A stretch of 64,000 bases of DNA from Synechococcus sp. UW140 (GCF_900474295.1 NZ_UCOB01000015.1:1-64000), one strand, 5' to 3'. Positions 26,088 through 35,542 are shown, counted from the first letter of the stretch. Notes: generated by a model not told the origin, from the letters alone. Numbers and translations are program-made.

Positions 26088-26776
26088 TCTGCCTGGCCGT
26101 AGTGCAGGCCTCGGAACTGAGCATGGACAGCCTGCATCTGTTCAGCAGTGAGCAGAGGTGGCTCTCCCAATTGCAAGGCCTGCAGATACATGCGCGCCAG
26201 TGTCTCCACCTCCACGGCAATGCGCAGGGCTTGGTCAAGGCTGTCGCCAAGGCTTACAAGACCATGGCGGGCCAGCAGACAAGCCTGACGACCGTGAAGC
26301 GCCTGAACCGTCATCCGCGACAACTGCTCCGTCCCAAAGGTGGCGTAGGCAGCACAACGGATGTCATCTCCACCCGCCACGGCCGTCATGTAGTGAAAGG
26401 GGGGGATGCCCCGGTCATGACAGGCGAGGGCGGTTCCATGAATCGGGTGGCAATGCAACACCGCCTGCACATCGGGGCGGGCCGCAAGCACATCAGCATG
26501 CAGCCGCCACTCCGACGAAGGCCTACGTGAAGGCTCGCTAAGCGGCATTCCGCTCCAATCGATCGCCACCAGATCGGTGGGCTCCATCTGCTCATAGGGC
26601 AGGGAGCTGGGAGTGATCAGCAGTCCTCCGGGGATTCGCTGGGAGAGATTGCCAGACGTTCCCTGATTGAGCCCACTGGCATTGAGGCGCCGAGCCACGG
26701 ACACCAGCTCTTGCCGCAAGGCCAGGTCAGCAGCAGCGAGCGCATCAGCGCCAGAGGTGACATCAGGCATCGACAT
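26072..26776 (-). CDS. Class II aldolase/adducin family protein, probable DHAP-shunt aldolase
   Basis: About 234 residues from the ATG at 26776 or 26770. NASGLNQGTSGNLSQRIPGG and SSEWRLHADVLAARPDVQAV are the substrate and metal region; HCHPIHGTALA supplies zinc His ligands and LLARHGLVSLGDSLDQAL the C-terminal one. It overlaps the end of mtnA, so they are one unit. In bacteria, mtnA beside such an aldolase marks the dihydroxyacetone-phosphate shunt, which splits 5-(methylthio)ribulose or 5-deoxyribulose 1-phosphate into DHAP and a small aldehyde. MtnB dehydratase, of the same fold, is the alternative, but no other methionine-salvage genes are near. Confidence 0.75.
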   Translation of the reverse strand: MSMPDVTSGADALAAADLALRQELVSVARRLNASGLNQGTSGNLSQRIPGGLLITPSSLPYEQMEPTDLVAIDWSGMPLSEPSRRPSSEWRLHADVLAARPDVQAVLHCHPIHGTALACHDRGIPPFHYMTAVAGGDDIRCAAYATFGTEQLSRMTVQALHGRQACLLARHGLVSLGDSLDQALRIAVEVETLARMYLQALQLGEPPLLTAEQMQAVHAQFRGLHYGQADQTSR

Positions 26777-27863
26777 ACAACCCCTTGAGGCCCTGCTCAC
26801 TGGCCGGAGCCACGCCCCGATCCGTGATCAGAGCAGTCACCAGTCTGGCCGGGGTCACATCAAAAGCAGGATTAAATCCGTCGCTGCCATCCGGAGTCAG
26901 CTGCACGGAATTGACGGCACCGGCGGCATCACGCCCCTGGATATGCGTCACTTCAGCTGCTGCTCTGGCCTCAATCGGGATCTCGGCCACGCCGTCCCCG
27001 ATCGCCCAGTCGATCGTGGAGGCTGGAAGCGCCACATAGAACGGAACGTCGTTGTCGTGGGCGGCGAGCGCCTTGAGATAGGTGCCGATCTTGTTGCACA
27101 CATCGCCGCGTCGCGTTGTGCGATCTGTGCCGACAATCACCGCATCCACCTGACCATGCTGCATCAGGTGGCCTCCGGCGTTATCGACGATCACCGTGTG
27201 GGGAACGCCTTCGCGCCCCAGCTCATAAGCGGTCAAGGACGCCCCCTGGTTGCGCGGACGGGTCTCATCCACCCAAACATGAATGTTGAGGCCAGCACGA
27301 TGGGCCTTGTAGATCGGTGCCAACGCCGTTCCCCAGTCAACGGTGGCCAGCCAGCCAGCATTGCAGTGGGTGAGGACATGCAACGGTTGCTCCTGTCGCT
27401 GCGGCGAACGTGCGCTGGCCAGTGTCTGGAGCAATCCGAGGCCGTGGTCGCCGATTGAAGCGCACATGGCCACATCTTCTTCCGCAATCAGAGCCGCTTC
27501 CTCCCTGGCCGCCGCGGCCCGCTGCGATGGGGGCAAGGGCAGCACGCGTTGACGCACCCGCTCCAAAGCCCAGCGCAGATTCACGGCTGTCGGCCTTGTG
27601 GCGTTGAGCTGGTCGAAAGCGGTGGCCAGGGCCTCATCCGAGGCATCAACCTGCAGGGCCAGCATCAGGCCATAAGCACCGGTGACCCCGATCAACGGTG
27701 CGCCCCGAACCACCATCGTTTGAATGGCCTCCGCAGCGGCGTGACAAGTGGTGAGAGTGCGCGTGGTGAAGCAATGCGGGAGCAGGGTCTGATCAATCAC
27801 CCCCACCGACCGACCATCCGCCTCAAGCCAGATGGTGCGCCAGGCCTGACCATCAATGTTCAT
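26763..27863 (-). CDS. mtnA: Methylthioribose-1-phosphate isomerase
   Basis: 366 residues from Met 27863 (MNIDGQAWRTIWLEADGRSV); the longer frame upstream is antisense to the divergent phosphoesterase. Recognised by VIDQTLLPH, VVRGAPLIGVTGAYGLMLAL, THCNAGWLATVDWGTALAPI (catalytic Cys), and VDAVIVGTDRTTRRGDVCNK with the catalytic Asp. It isomerises 5-methylthioribose 1-phosphate, and 5-deoxyribose 1-phosphate in the DHAP shunt, to the ribulose form. It overlaps the aldolase gene downstream. The kinase or phosphorylase step is not encoded here. Confidence 0.95.
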   Translation of the reverse strand: MNIDGQAWRTIWLEADGRSVGVIDQTLLPHCFTTRTLTTCHAAAEAIQTMVVRGAPLIGVTGAYGLMLALQVDASDEALATAFDQLNATRPTAVNLRWALERVRQRVLPLPPSQRAAAAREEAALIAEEDVAMCASIGDHGLGLLQTLASARSPQRQEQPLHVLTHCNAGWLATVDWGTALAPIYKAHRAGLNIHVWVDETRPRNQGASLTAYELGREGVPHTVIVDNAGGHLMQHGQVDAVIVGTDRTTRRGDVCNKIGTYLKALAAHDNDVPFYVALPASTIDWAIGDGVAEIPIEARAAAEVTHIQGRDAAGAVNSVQLTPDGSDGFNPAFDVTPARLVTALITDRGVAPASEQGLKGLYVDA

Positions 27864-27918
27864 CAGCTGCGGATGCGCAGGGAATGGTCCATGCTGCCCT
27901 CCGATGGGGGCCTCCCTG

Positions 27919-28932
27919 ATGCGCTGTGATCGCCGCCAGCTGCTGACGCTTGCCGCCGGGGCGCTGGGCTTGGCCGCTGGTGAGTCACTGGCGGGAGGAG
28001 CGCTCCAGGCCAACCCAGCCGCTGACGCCCTCCGCATCGGCCTGATCAGCGACCTCAACAGCAGCTACGGCTCCACCTCCTACATCCCACAAGTCCAGCA
28101 GGGTCTCGCCCATCTGTTAGCGCTGAACCCAGCCGTGGTGGTCTGCGCCGGCGACATGGTGGCGGGCCAGAAAAAGGGCCTCAGCGCCCGCAAACTGGAC
28201 CAAATGTGGGAGGCCTTTGCCCGCACGATCCTCCTGCCAGTGCGTCGACAGGGCATTCCCTTTCTGCCAGCGGTGGGGAATCACGATGGAGCCCCCGGAT
28301 TCAGTGCCGACCGGCAGGCCGTTCGCCGCTTCTGGAAGCATCGTCGTCAAGCCCTGGGGCTGCGATGGGTCGACAGTGCTGATTTCCCATTTCACTACAG
28401 CGTTCTGGATCAAGACGTGTTCTGGCTGGTATGGGATGCGAGCTCCAGTCGTGTTCCCGAGGCGCAACTGCTCTGGGCCCGCCGGCAACTGATGGCAGCC
28501 GAAGCCAGGCAAGCTCGGCTTCGGCTCGTGGTGGGGCACCTGCCATTGGCAGGGATCAGTCAGGGGCGCGACCGACCCGGCGAAATGCTCACGCAGCACC
28601 ACAGGATCAAAAGACTGCTGCAAGAGACAGGAGTCCAGGGGTACATCAGTGGCCATCAACACGCCTGGTACCCCGCCAGCGAGGCCGGACTCGATCTAAT
28701 CCAGCTGGGGGCAATGGGAAGCGGGCCTCGCCTCTTGATTGGAGATCGCCGTCCGAGACCGCAAAGCTTCACCACCCTCGATCTGGACTGGCAGGAGCAC
28801 ACCCTCCAGGAAACCAGCTATGACGCCGCCACAGGCATGACGCTGGACTGGGATTCCCTGCCAGAGCAGCTCCAAGGGCATCGAGGCACCTTGATGCGCA
28901 ATCGCGCCTTGCGTCCACTCACTCAGCTGTGA
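27919..28932 (+). CDS. Calcineurin-like metallophosphoesterase with Tat-type signal
   Basis: 337 residues from ATG 27919. The N-terminus MRCDRRQLLTLAAGALGLAA carries an RR pair and hydrophobic stretch typical of twin-arginine export. Metal-site motifs are LISDLNSS, CAGDMVAG, VGNHDGA, VVGHLPLAG and SGHQHAWY, the full dinuclear set except that the first Asp block is DxN rather than DxH. A periplasmic phosphodiesterase or phosphatase is expected; the substrate is unknown. It is divergent from mtnA (55 bp between starts) and tail-overlaps sufS by 10 bp. Confidence 0.85.
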   Translation: MRCDRRQLLTLAAGALGLAAGESLAGGALQANPAADALRIGLISDLNSSYGSTSYIPQVQQGLAHLLALNPAVVVCAGDMVAGQKKGLSARKLDQMWEAFARTILLPVRRQGIPFLPAVGNHDGAPGFSADRQAVRRFWKHRRQALGLRWVDSADFPFHYSVLDQDVFWLVWDASSSRVPEAQLLWARRQLMAAEARQARLRLVVGHLPLAGISQGRDRPGEMLTQHHRIKRLLQETGVQGYISGHQHAWYPASEAGLDLIQLGAMGSGPRLLIGDRRPRPQSFTTLDLDWQEHTLQETSYDAATGMTLDWDSLPEQLQGHRGTLMRNRALRPLTQL

Positions 28933-30194
28933 GCGCGGAGGAAATCCAGCGTGGACATCAACTCATCCGCAAAGCGGTCGATCTCAGCAACAGTGGACGT
29001 GAAGCTGAGACTGGCACGCGCTGAAGCAGTCACGCCGTAATGGCGATGCAGGGGTTGGCAGCAATGGTGACCACTGCGGATGCAGACACCTTCCAGGTCA
29101 AGCATGGCCGCGATGTCATTCGCATGAACGCCCTCCACGAGAAAGGTGGCCAGGGCTCCTCGATCGGGCTGCTGCTCTGGGGTGGGCCCAAGGATTCGAA
29201 CACCCTCGATGGCTTGTAGTCGGGCGAACAGATGGGCGGTGAGCTCAGCTTCCCAAGCCTGAATCGCCTCGAGGCCAACGGTCTCGAGGTAGCTGATCGC
29301 GGCGCCCATTCCAACCGCCTCCCCAATGGCGGGAGTTCCCGCCTCAAATTTGTGGGGCAAGTCCGCCCAAGTGCTGTGATCGAGGAACACATCCTGGATC
29401 ATTTCTCCACCACCCAGGAAGGGCGGCATCGCCTCCAGTAGAGCCTCTTTCGCCCAGAGGAAACCCATCCCGGTGGGACCGCAGAGCTTGTGGGAGGAGC
29501 CGACCAAAAAATCCACCCCGAGCTGATGCACAGCCACTGGTTTATGGGCCAGGCTCTGACAGGCATCGAGCAAGACAAGAGCTCCATGCTCAGAGGCCAA
29601 GCTGACCACCTCATCCACAGGATTGCAGCAACCCAGGGTGTTACTGATATGCACCAAGGCCACCAGCCGGGTTCGACTCGTGAACTGACGGCGCAGGTCT
29701 TCTAGATCAAGGGTGCCATGTTCGGTCACACCGACATGACGGAGCACACATCCAGTGCGCTGGGCCAGCAGCTGCCAGGGCACCAGATTGCTGTGATGCT
29801 CCATCACGGTGAGGAGCACCTCGTCGCCAGGCTGGAGATTGGAATCGCCCCAGGTGCGGGCTACAAGATTGATCGCCTCGCTGGCATTTCTGGTGAAAAC
29901 GATCTCGCGGGGACTAGCCGCTGCAATAAAACGAGCCGTGATCAATCGTGCGCCTTCAAACGCCTCTGTGGCACGGGCGCTGAGCTGATGGGCCCCGCGA
30001 TGCACATTGGCGTTGTCGTTGCTGTAGTAGCGCTGCAGAGCCTCCAGCACTGCTGAGGGCTTCTGACTGGTCGCCGCATGATCGAGGTAAATCAGTGGCT
30101 GTCCCGAACTGGAGCGCTGCGCCAGGATGGGGAAATCGGAACGGGTCCGTTCTGCCAAAGACCGAGACGCATTGCACTCTGGTGCTGCGGTCAT
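28923..30194 (-). CDS. sufS: SufS-type cysteine desulfurase
   Basis: 423 residues. PLP lysine motif SSHKLCGPTGMGFLWAKE, aspartate in VLLDACQSLAH, and the short SufS-type active loop around RSGHHCCQPLH with the catalytic Cys. It supplies persulfide sulfur to the Suf scaffold. Its ATG overlaps the end of sufD by 4 bp. Last gene of ftrC-sufB-sufC-sufD-sufS. No sufE is adjacent. Confidence 0.96.
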   Translation of the reverse strand: MTAAPECNASRSLAERTRSDFPILAQRSSSGQPLIYLDHAATSQKPSAVLEALQRYYSNDNANVHRGAHQLSARATEAFEGARLITARFIAAASPREIVFTRNASEAINLVARTWGDSNLQPGDEVLLTVMEHHSNLVPWQLLAQRTGCVLRHVGVTEHGTLDLEDLRRQFTSRTRLVALVHISNTLGCCNPVDEVVSLASEHGALVLLDACQSLAHKPVAVHQLGVDFLVGSSHKLCGPTGMGFLWAKEALLEAMPPFLGGGEMIQDVFLDHSTWADLPHKFEAGTPAIGEAVGMGAAISYLETVGLEAIQAWEAELTAHLFARLQAIEGVRILGPTPEQQPDRGALATFLVEGVHANDIAAMLDLEGVCIRSGHHCCQPLHRHYGVTASARASLSFTSTVAEIDRFADELMSTLDFLRAHS

Positions 30195-31432
30195 TGCTCA
30201 AGGCCCTCAAGCAGGTGATCGATCACAGGCCAACGCTGTGCCAGAGGCGGCAGGGCATCCACCACCTCCTGGCAATAACCCCGCAGCAACAAAGCGGCAG
30301 CACGAGCACTGGAGATTCCACGACTGCGCAGATAGAACATCTCTTCCTCCTGCAACTGGGTCACGGTGGCCCCATGCGCACAGCGCACATCGTCTGCGAC
30401 GATCTCCAATTCCGGCTTGGTGTCGATGCGGGCACGGTCCGACAACAGCAAATTGCGGCTGAGCTGTGCGGCATTGGTGCGTTGCGCCGCCCTCGGGACG
30501 TTGACTGCACCATTGAAGATGCTGTGGGAACGACCGGCGGCGACCGCCTTCTGCAGCTGATCCAGCTCTCCTTCCTCGCCCTCAAAACGCATGGTCGTAT
30601 GGGTCGCGAACTGCTGCTCATCAGCCGTCAGCACGAGACCCTTCAGAACCGTGGAGGCCTGGCCATCCACTTGAACAATCTGAGGTTCAAGGCGCCCCAA
30701 GGCCCATCCTCGCGACACCGTGATGAGCTCATAGCTGCTACGCGGCTCCTGCTCCACCGCCAAGTGGGCCATCAACCCGGAATCCCCCGATCCCTGGGCC
30801 ACAACGCCATGTCGAACCCTGGCCTCCTGGCCAAGATGCATCTCCAATAAATGGCTATGGGCCGCACCCGAATCAGCCAGGAACACCTCAAGGATCTCCA
30901 GCTCTGCTTTCTCCTCAACCACCAGCAGGATCCTGGTAGGGCTTAGGGATGCCTCAGCGGCGCCAACCAGCACCTCCAACGGAGGCACAGAGCCACGGAT
31001 GCGAAGGGCCAGCACCTGGGACGCCAGTGAATGATTGAACTCCACGGGCCAGTGATGGGCCGAGCCGCAACGCGCGAGGGTGTGACCCAGAGCCTGCTCC
31101 AACTCACTCCCGCTCAGCTCGCTCACTCCCTCAGGGAGAGTGACCCCTGCGAGGGGATCGGAGTGGCCGTCAAGCACAACACGCCAGCCATTCTCAGGAG
31201 GACCCGGCACGTTCTGAGCCGACGCTGCTTCAGCCGAAGCAGGATCCAAAGCCGCCAACGGCAGCGTCAATAAACCCTGCAGGCGGGTCAGATCGGTGAG
31301 ACGCCAGTCTTCCTGGCGGCGGGTGGGCAATCCAAGTTGGGCCAGGGCCTCTCGCCCGCGACGCTGAATAGGCTCTAGGGCTCCTGCTGGAGCAGGCAGA
31401 CGCGTCAACCAGTCGGTCGCAGTCGACACCAT
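30191..31432 (-). CDS. sufD: Fe-S cluster assembly protein SufD
   Basis: 413 residues. The C-terminal beta-helix region carries the SufB/SufD family end: SRNLLLSDRARIDTKPELEI, DDVRCAHGATVTQLQEEEMF, and YLRSRGISSARAAALLLRGY. It forms the SufBC2D scaffold with SufB and SufC. Two bases separate the sufC stop from this start, and the end overlaps sufS. The N-terminal ~120 residues are less conserved, as usual for SufD. Confidence 0.95.
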   Translation of the reverse strand: MVSTATDWLTRLPAPAGALEPIQRRGREALAQLGLPTRRQEDWRLTDLTRLQGLLTLPLAALDPASAEAASAQNVPGPPENGWRVVLDGHSDPLAGVTLPEGVSELSGSELEQALGHTLARCGSAHHWPVEFNHSLASQVLALRIRGSVPPLEVLVGAAEASLSPTRILLVVEEKAELEILEVFLADSGAAHSHLLEMHLGQEARVRHGVVAQGSGDSGLMAHLAVEQEPRSSYELITVSRGWALGRLEPQIVQVDGQASTVLKGLVLTADEQQFATHTTMRFEGEEGELDQLQKAVAAGRSHSIFNGAVNVPRAAQRTNAAQLSRNLLLSDRARIDTKPELEIVADDVRCAHGATVTQLQEEEMFYLRSRGISSARAAALLLRGYCQEVVDALPPLAQRWPVIDHLLEGLEQ

Positions 31433-31434
31433 GG

Positions 31435-32229
31435 TTAGGCCACCCCCTGTCCGGTGGACGCCACCTCCTCATCCACCCAGTCGTAACCGGTTTTTTCCAG
31501 CTCAAGTGCCAACTCACGCCCCCCGGTTCGGAGGATTCGGCCAGCCGCCATCACATGGACATAGTCAGGGGTGATCTCATCCAGCAAACGCTGGTAATGG
31601 GTGATCAACAGCGTGGCGTTCTCAGGCGTGGCCAACTGATTGACTCCGCCCGCAACGATTCTGAGGGCATCGATATCAAGGCCGGAATCCGTTTCATCAA
31701 GGATGGACACCACCGGATTCAGAAGCGCCATCTGCAGAATCTCATTGCGCTTCTTCTCCCCTCCGGAGAAGCCCTCATTCACGCTGCGTTCCAGAAAGGC
31801 AGGATCCATCTGCACAACGCTGAGGCGTTCGCGCACGTGATCGTCAAAATCGAAGGTGTCGAGCTCCTCCAGGCCCTGCTGTTGCCGGCGCGCATTGCTG
31901 GAGACCCGCAGGAACTCCAGATTGCTGACACCTGGGATCTCCACAGGGTATTGAAAGCCGAGGAAGACACCAAGCCGGGAGCGTTCTTCCGGCTCCAGCT
32001 CAAGCAGATCAGAACCTCGGTAACGGACGCTCCCACCGGTGACGCGATAGGCAGGGTGACCAGCCAACACCTTCGACAAGGTGCTTTTGCCGCTGCCGTT
32101 ACGACCCATCACCGCATGGATCTCGCCAGCACGGACCTGCAGATTCACACCGTTGAGGATGGGCTGAGCCTCAACGGAAGCATGCAGATCGTTGATATCG
32201 AGCAACAGCTCGGCGTCAGGACGGATCAC
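31435..32229 (-). CDS. sufC: Fe-S cluster assembly ATPase SufC
   Basis: 264 residues from a GTG start. Walker [17 protein letters not shown], the SufC-specific [15 protein letters not shown], signature [17 protein letters not shown] and Walker [17 protein letters not shown]. The soluble ABC ATPase drives opening of the SufBCD scaffold. It lies 80 bp after sufB, the widest gap in the operon; I see no clear terminator there. Confidence 0.97.
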   Translation of the reverse strand: MIRPDAELLLDINDLHASVEAQPILNGVNLQVRAGEIHAVMGRNGSGKSTLSKVLAGHPAYRVTGGSVRYRGSDLLELEPEERSRLGVFLGFQYPVEIPGVSNLEFLRVSSNARRQQQGLEELDTFDFDDHVRERLSVVQMDPAFLERSVNEGFSGGEKKRNEILQMALLNPVVSILDETDSGLDIDALRIVAGGVNQLATPENATLLITHYQRLLDEITPDYVHVMAAGRILRTGGRELALELEKTGYDWVDEEVASTGQGVA

Positions 32230-32309
32230 GGGTGAAAGCGAGTGAGTAAGAAAGAAGGTGTGGACAACAGCGATGAGTGGCAGGGGAGACCACTAACGGG
32301 ATCAACGGT

Positions 32310-33758
32310 CTATCCGACAGATCCCTCAAGCTTGAGAGCCAGGAGCTTGTCGGCTTCCGCCGCAAACTCCATGGGCAGCTGATTGAAAACATCTCGGCAG
32401 AAACCGCTCACCATCATTGAGACAGCCTCTTCGAAACCAATCCCCCGACTCTGGAGGTAGAAGAGCTGATCTTCGGAGATACGACAGGTGCTGGCCTCAT
32501 GCTCGATGGCTGCCTGAGGCTGTTGGGAGCGGATATAGGGATAGGTGTTGGCCGCCGCCTCATCGCCAATCAACATCGAATCGCACTGGCTGTAATTGCG
32601 CGCACCCTTGGCACCAGGCGCAATCTGCACAAGGCCTCGATAACTGTTACTGGAGCGCCCAGCACTAATGCCCTTGCTCACGATTGTGGAGCGGGTACGG
32701 GCACCGAGGTGAATCATTTTGGTGCCCGTATCGGCCTGTTGGCAGTTATTCGTGAGAGCAACGGAATAGAACTCGCCGACAGAGTCGGCACCCTGCAAGA
32801 CACAGCTCGGATACTTCCAGGTAATCGCTGAACCCGTTTCCACCTGGGTCCAACTGATGCGACTGCGAGCACCGCGACACTGACCGCGCTTGGTCACAAA
32901 GTTGTAAATTCCGCCGACTCCATTCTCATCGCCGGCATACCAATTCTGGACAGTGGAGTACTTAATCGAAGCATCATCCAAAGCAACAAGCTCCACCACG
33001 GCGGCGTGAAGCTGATTGGTATCAAACATGGGCGCAGTGCAACCCTCGAGGTAGCTAACGGATGCCCCTTCCTCGGCAACGATCAAGGTGCGCTCGAATT
33101 GACCCGTATCACCTGAATTAATCCGGAAGTAAGTCGAAAGTTCCATCGGGCACTCCACACCCTTCGGAATAAACACAAACGATCCATCACTGAAAACCGC
33201 TGAATTCAGCGCGGCAAAATAATTATCGTTACCGGGAACTACAGTGCCCATATAACGCTCAACAAGCTCCGGATATTCCTTCACTGCTTCGCTAATCGAA
33301 CAGAAGATCACTCCGTGCTCCGCGAGCTTCTCCCGATAGGTCGTAGCAATGGAAACGCTATCGAAAACCGCATCGACAGCAACGTTACTCAAGCGCTTCT
33401 GCTCACTCAGCGGTATACCAAGCTTGTCAAATGTCTCTAACAGTTTTGGGTCAACCTCATCGAGACTTGCCTTCTTCTCTTGCTGGCGAGGAGCAGCGTA
33501 ATAAATAATATTCTGATAGTCGATCGCGCTGTATCCCAAAGCAGCCCAATCAGGCTCCTCTAGGGTGAGCCAATGCCTATAAGCACGCAGCCGAAAATCA
33601 AGTAAAAACTGAGGCTCCTCCTTTTTGGAGGAAATCAGGCGAACAACATCTTCACTAAGGCCTTTGGCAATCTTCTCAGTTTCAATGTCAGTGACAAAGC
33701 CATACTTATAGGGCTGACTGACAAGATCACGAGTGGAGACACTGGTCATAGAAGTCAA
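32310..33758 (-). CDS. sufB: Fe-S cluster assembly scaffold SufB
   Basis: 482 residues. Family blocks include [80 protein letters not shown] and [18 protein letters not shown] near the C-terminus. Contains the conserved Cys expected to receive sulfur. Its start overlaps the stop of ftrC by 4 bp (ATGA), so the two are translated from one message. It looks slightly more AT-rich than its neighbours. Confidence 0.97.
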   Translation of the reverse strand: MTSMTSVSTRDLVSQPYKYGFVTDIETEKIAKGLSEDVVRLISSKKEEPQFLLDFRLRAYRHWLTLEEPDWAALGYSAIDYQNIIYYAAPRQQEKKASLDEVDPKLLETFDKLGIPLSEQKRLSNVAVDAVFDSVSIATTYREKLAEHGVIFCSISEAVKEYPELVERYMGTVVPGNDNYFAALNSAVFSDGSFVFIPKGVECPMELSTYFRINSGDTGQFERTLIVAEEGASVSYLEGCTAPMFDTNQLHAAVVELVALDDASIKYSTVQNWYAGDENGVGGIYNFVTKRGQCRGARSRISWTQVETGSAITWKYPSCVLQGADSVGEFYSVALTNNCQQADTGTKMIHLGARTRSTIVSKGISAGRSSNSYRGLVQIAPGAKGARNYSQCDSMLIGDEAAANTYPYIRSQQPQAAIEHEASTCRISEDQLFYLQSRGIGFEEAVSMMVSGFCRDVFNQLPMEFAAEADKLLALKLEGSVG

Positions 33759-34114
33759 CCTGCGGAGGCGTGGATCTCCTCGGTGCTGATCGTCTGCGCA
33801 TCACCACGGAAAGCATTGTCCTCAGTGAGAAACAACATGCAGTGGCATTCCTTGCGCTCACGCATCGGCACACAGGGGCAGTTCCAGAACGCCTGGGACA
33901 CTTCAGCACCCTTGTCTTCGTAATGGCGGCAAGGGCACAGTGCGCCCCCGAGCTCGTCCTTGTGACGAGCCAGACCCTTGAGCACAACAGCAGTCACACC
34001 GGGATCACTGCAGAAATACGTTCCGGTGCGCTGGGCGTAGGTCTCAGCGAACTTACGGATCACCTCAAGGCTTTCCGGGGTTGGTTCAGCGGTGCCAGCA
34101 GGTGCGTCAGTCAT
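33755..34114 (-). CDS. ftrC: Ferredoxin-thioredoxin reductase, catalytic (beta) subunit
   Basis: 119 residues. The cysteine pattern is exact for the family: CPC-x16-CPC-x8-CHC, with an additional Cys in YFCSDPG. It binds a [4Fe-4S] cluster next to a redox disulfide and passes electrons from photosynthetic ferredoxin to thioredoxin. Placed first in the suf operon and overlapping sufB, so its supply is tied to Fe-S status. The variable subunit is not encoded here. Confidence 0.96.
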   Translation of the reverse strand: MTDAPAGTAEPTPESLEVIRKFAETYAQRTGTYFCSDPGVTAVVLKGLARHKDELGGALCPCRHYEDKGAEVSQAFWNCPCVPMRERKECHCMLFLTEDNAFRGDAQTISTEEIHASAG

Positions 34115-34173
34115 GGACAGCGATGAGTTGAGCAGTCAACGGAAACAGGCCGTGGGCACACAGGCTTCAGGAG

Positions 34174-34197
34174 ATACGAAACCATTCAGTTTCGTAT
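34174..34197. promoter_or_regulatory. Perfect inverted repeat, candidate SufR operator
   Basis: ATACGAAAC (34174-34182), six bases CATTCA, then GTTTCGTAT (34189-34197): nine-base arms with no mismatch. It lies between the divergent ftrC-suf operon and sufR, 60 bp upstream of ftrC. The inner AAAC-N6-GTTT matches the spacing of the CAAC-N6-GTTG boxes described for SufR in Synechocystis. A nearby GTTG-N6-CAAC (34127-34140) has the opposite polarity. Confidence 0.6.
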
Positions 34198-34470
34198 TTG
34201 GAGCCTAGGGCACAGTCACGACAGCTGCCGGTCGAGGCTCATTGTGCCCCCGCAACGCCCCGGATGAGGGGCCATCGACGAAGCTGCGCAACGTTCCGGT
34301 TAGCGCCAATCGCACCGACAAGGCCCATCAACGCGCCAGTGGGCGTGGTCGATTCATGGGGCGCAAGGCCTTGGGACAACCGGTTGATGATCTCCGTGAC
34401 GGAGTCACTCTGGTGAGAATCCGTCAGTGGCCCAATTTGCGTGGCATCGTGATGGAATCATCACTGACCC
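34198..34470. other. Intergenic region upstream of sufR, no convincing gene
   Basis: About 270 bp between the palindrome and the sufR start. A plus-strand frame (34242-34502, 86 codons) crosses the sufR start in another phase; its composition (FMGRKALGQPVDDLRDGVTL) is not absurd, but it has no evident ribosome binding site and I do not recognise it. Likely leader or promoter DNA. Confidence 0.4.
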
Positions 34471-35112
34471 ATGGGCGCACACGCGCAGGCACCCACCCGT
34501 GAGACCACTCTCACCCTGCTGCTGAGGCAGGGTGAGACGAGTGCTGGGCATTTGGCCAACCAACTCGGGATTTCGGTGCAGGCCATGCGACGTCACCTGC
34601 GCAGTCTTGAAGAGGAAGGCTTAGTCGAATCGACGCCGATGCCAGCGGGACCCGGCCGCCCCTCGAACAGCTGGCGACTTACAGACCGCGGCCACCAACA
34701 TTTCCCCGATGGCAGCGAACACTTCGCCCTAGGCCTGCTCCACTCCATGGCCGCAACGCTGCCGCCGGAGACAATGGTCTCCCTGCTCACCCAACAAGCG
34801 ATCGACAAAGCAGGCCATTACCGACAACAGCTGGGATCAGCACCCTTAGAGGAACGTGTGGCCCTCCTGGCCGAACTGCGCCGCCAAGAGGGTTATGTCA
34901 CCGAACTGCAAGATGCACCTGATGGCCAGGGCTGGTGTCTGAGTGAGTTCCATTGCTCCGTGCAACGCATCGCCGAGGAATACCCGGTGGTTTGCGACCA
35001 GGAGCTTGAGCTGATTCGCCAGACCTTTCCCGACTGCCAAGTGGAACGGGTGCATTGGCGACTGAAGGGAGAGCATTCTTGTGGTTTTCGGATCACCCCT
35101 GGCGATGACTGA
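34471..35112 (+). CDS. sufR: SufR, iron-sulfur repressor of the suf operon
   Basis: 213 residues. DeoR/ArsR-like winged helix at residues ~10-70 (GHLANQLGISVQAMRRHLRS). The C-terminal sensor has Cys spaced exactly C-x12-C-x13-C-x14-C, the SufR cluster-binding signature. The [4Fe-4S] form represses suf and its own gene in Synechocystis. Divergent from ftrC-sufBCDS, with the candidate operator between. Stop overlaps the next start by 8 bp. Confidence 0.96.
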   Translation: MGAHAQAPTRETTLTLLLRQGETSAGHLANQLGISVQAMRRHLRSLEEEGLVESTPMPAGPGRPSNSWRLTDRGHQHFPDGSEHFALGLLHSMAATLPPETMVSLLTQQAIDKAGHYRQQLGSAPLEERVALLAELRRQEGYVTELQDAPDGQGWCLSEFHCSVQRIAEEYPVVCDQELELIRQTFPDCQVERVHWRLKGEHSCGFRITPGDD

Positions 35113-35488
35113 CCCATCGCCCACCTCCGCAGAAAGCCCTCTCACAAGGGAGATGGTGGAACAGATCGATGCGTCCATGCTGCCGAGTCTTGAGCGGCAT
35201 CACCTACGACTGCTCGCCCACTGCCTGGCCAGCTTTCAACAGATGGCGTCACCTGAATGCAAAGGCCCAATCCCAGCCTTGGCACAGCAACAACGTTGGT
35301 GCAGGGATCAACCTCTGCTGAAAAACGATCCCGAGTTTTGCGATCTACTCCTGCGTCAGTTCTCGACAGCGGCTGATCGGCTTGAGTCGATTGCGGATGC
35401 CCTGGGGATCACTCCGCTGGAACTGACCCTGGGCGCACTGATCGATCAAGCCGTTATGGCCTTCAATGCAAGGCAACAGATCACGTAG
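35105..35488 (+). CDS. Conserved-looking protein downstream of sufR
   Basis: 127 residues from ATG 35105, overlapping the sufR stop by 8 bp, so coupled to it. Predicted all-helical and soluble, with five Cys in the whole protein (AHCLASFQ, PECKG, RWCRDQ, EFCDLL). The end, ESIADALGITPLELTLGALI, resembles a helix-turn-helix-like segment. I do not recognise the family. A link to Fe-S regulation is suggested only by position. Confidence 0.6.
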   Translation: MTDPSPTSAESPLTREMVEQIDASMLPSLERHHLRLLAHCLASFQQMASPECKGPIPALAQQQRWCRDQPLLKNDPEFCDLLLRQFSTAADRLESIADALGITPLELTLGALIDQAVMAFNARQQIT

Positions 35489-35542
35489 GCCTGGTCGCCT
35501 GCGAACATCCAAAGACCCCCTGGGTCCCCCTCGGAGCTGAGC

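Noticed and set aside
34127-34140. GTTG-N6-CAAC as the SufR operator
   Set aside because: The arms have the reverse polarity to the reported CAAC-N6-GTTG and are only four bases; the nine-base palindrome at 34174 is a better candidate.
34242-34502. 86-codon frame crossing the sufR start
   Set aside because: No ribosome site and no recognisable family; kept only as a note on the intergenic entry.
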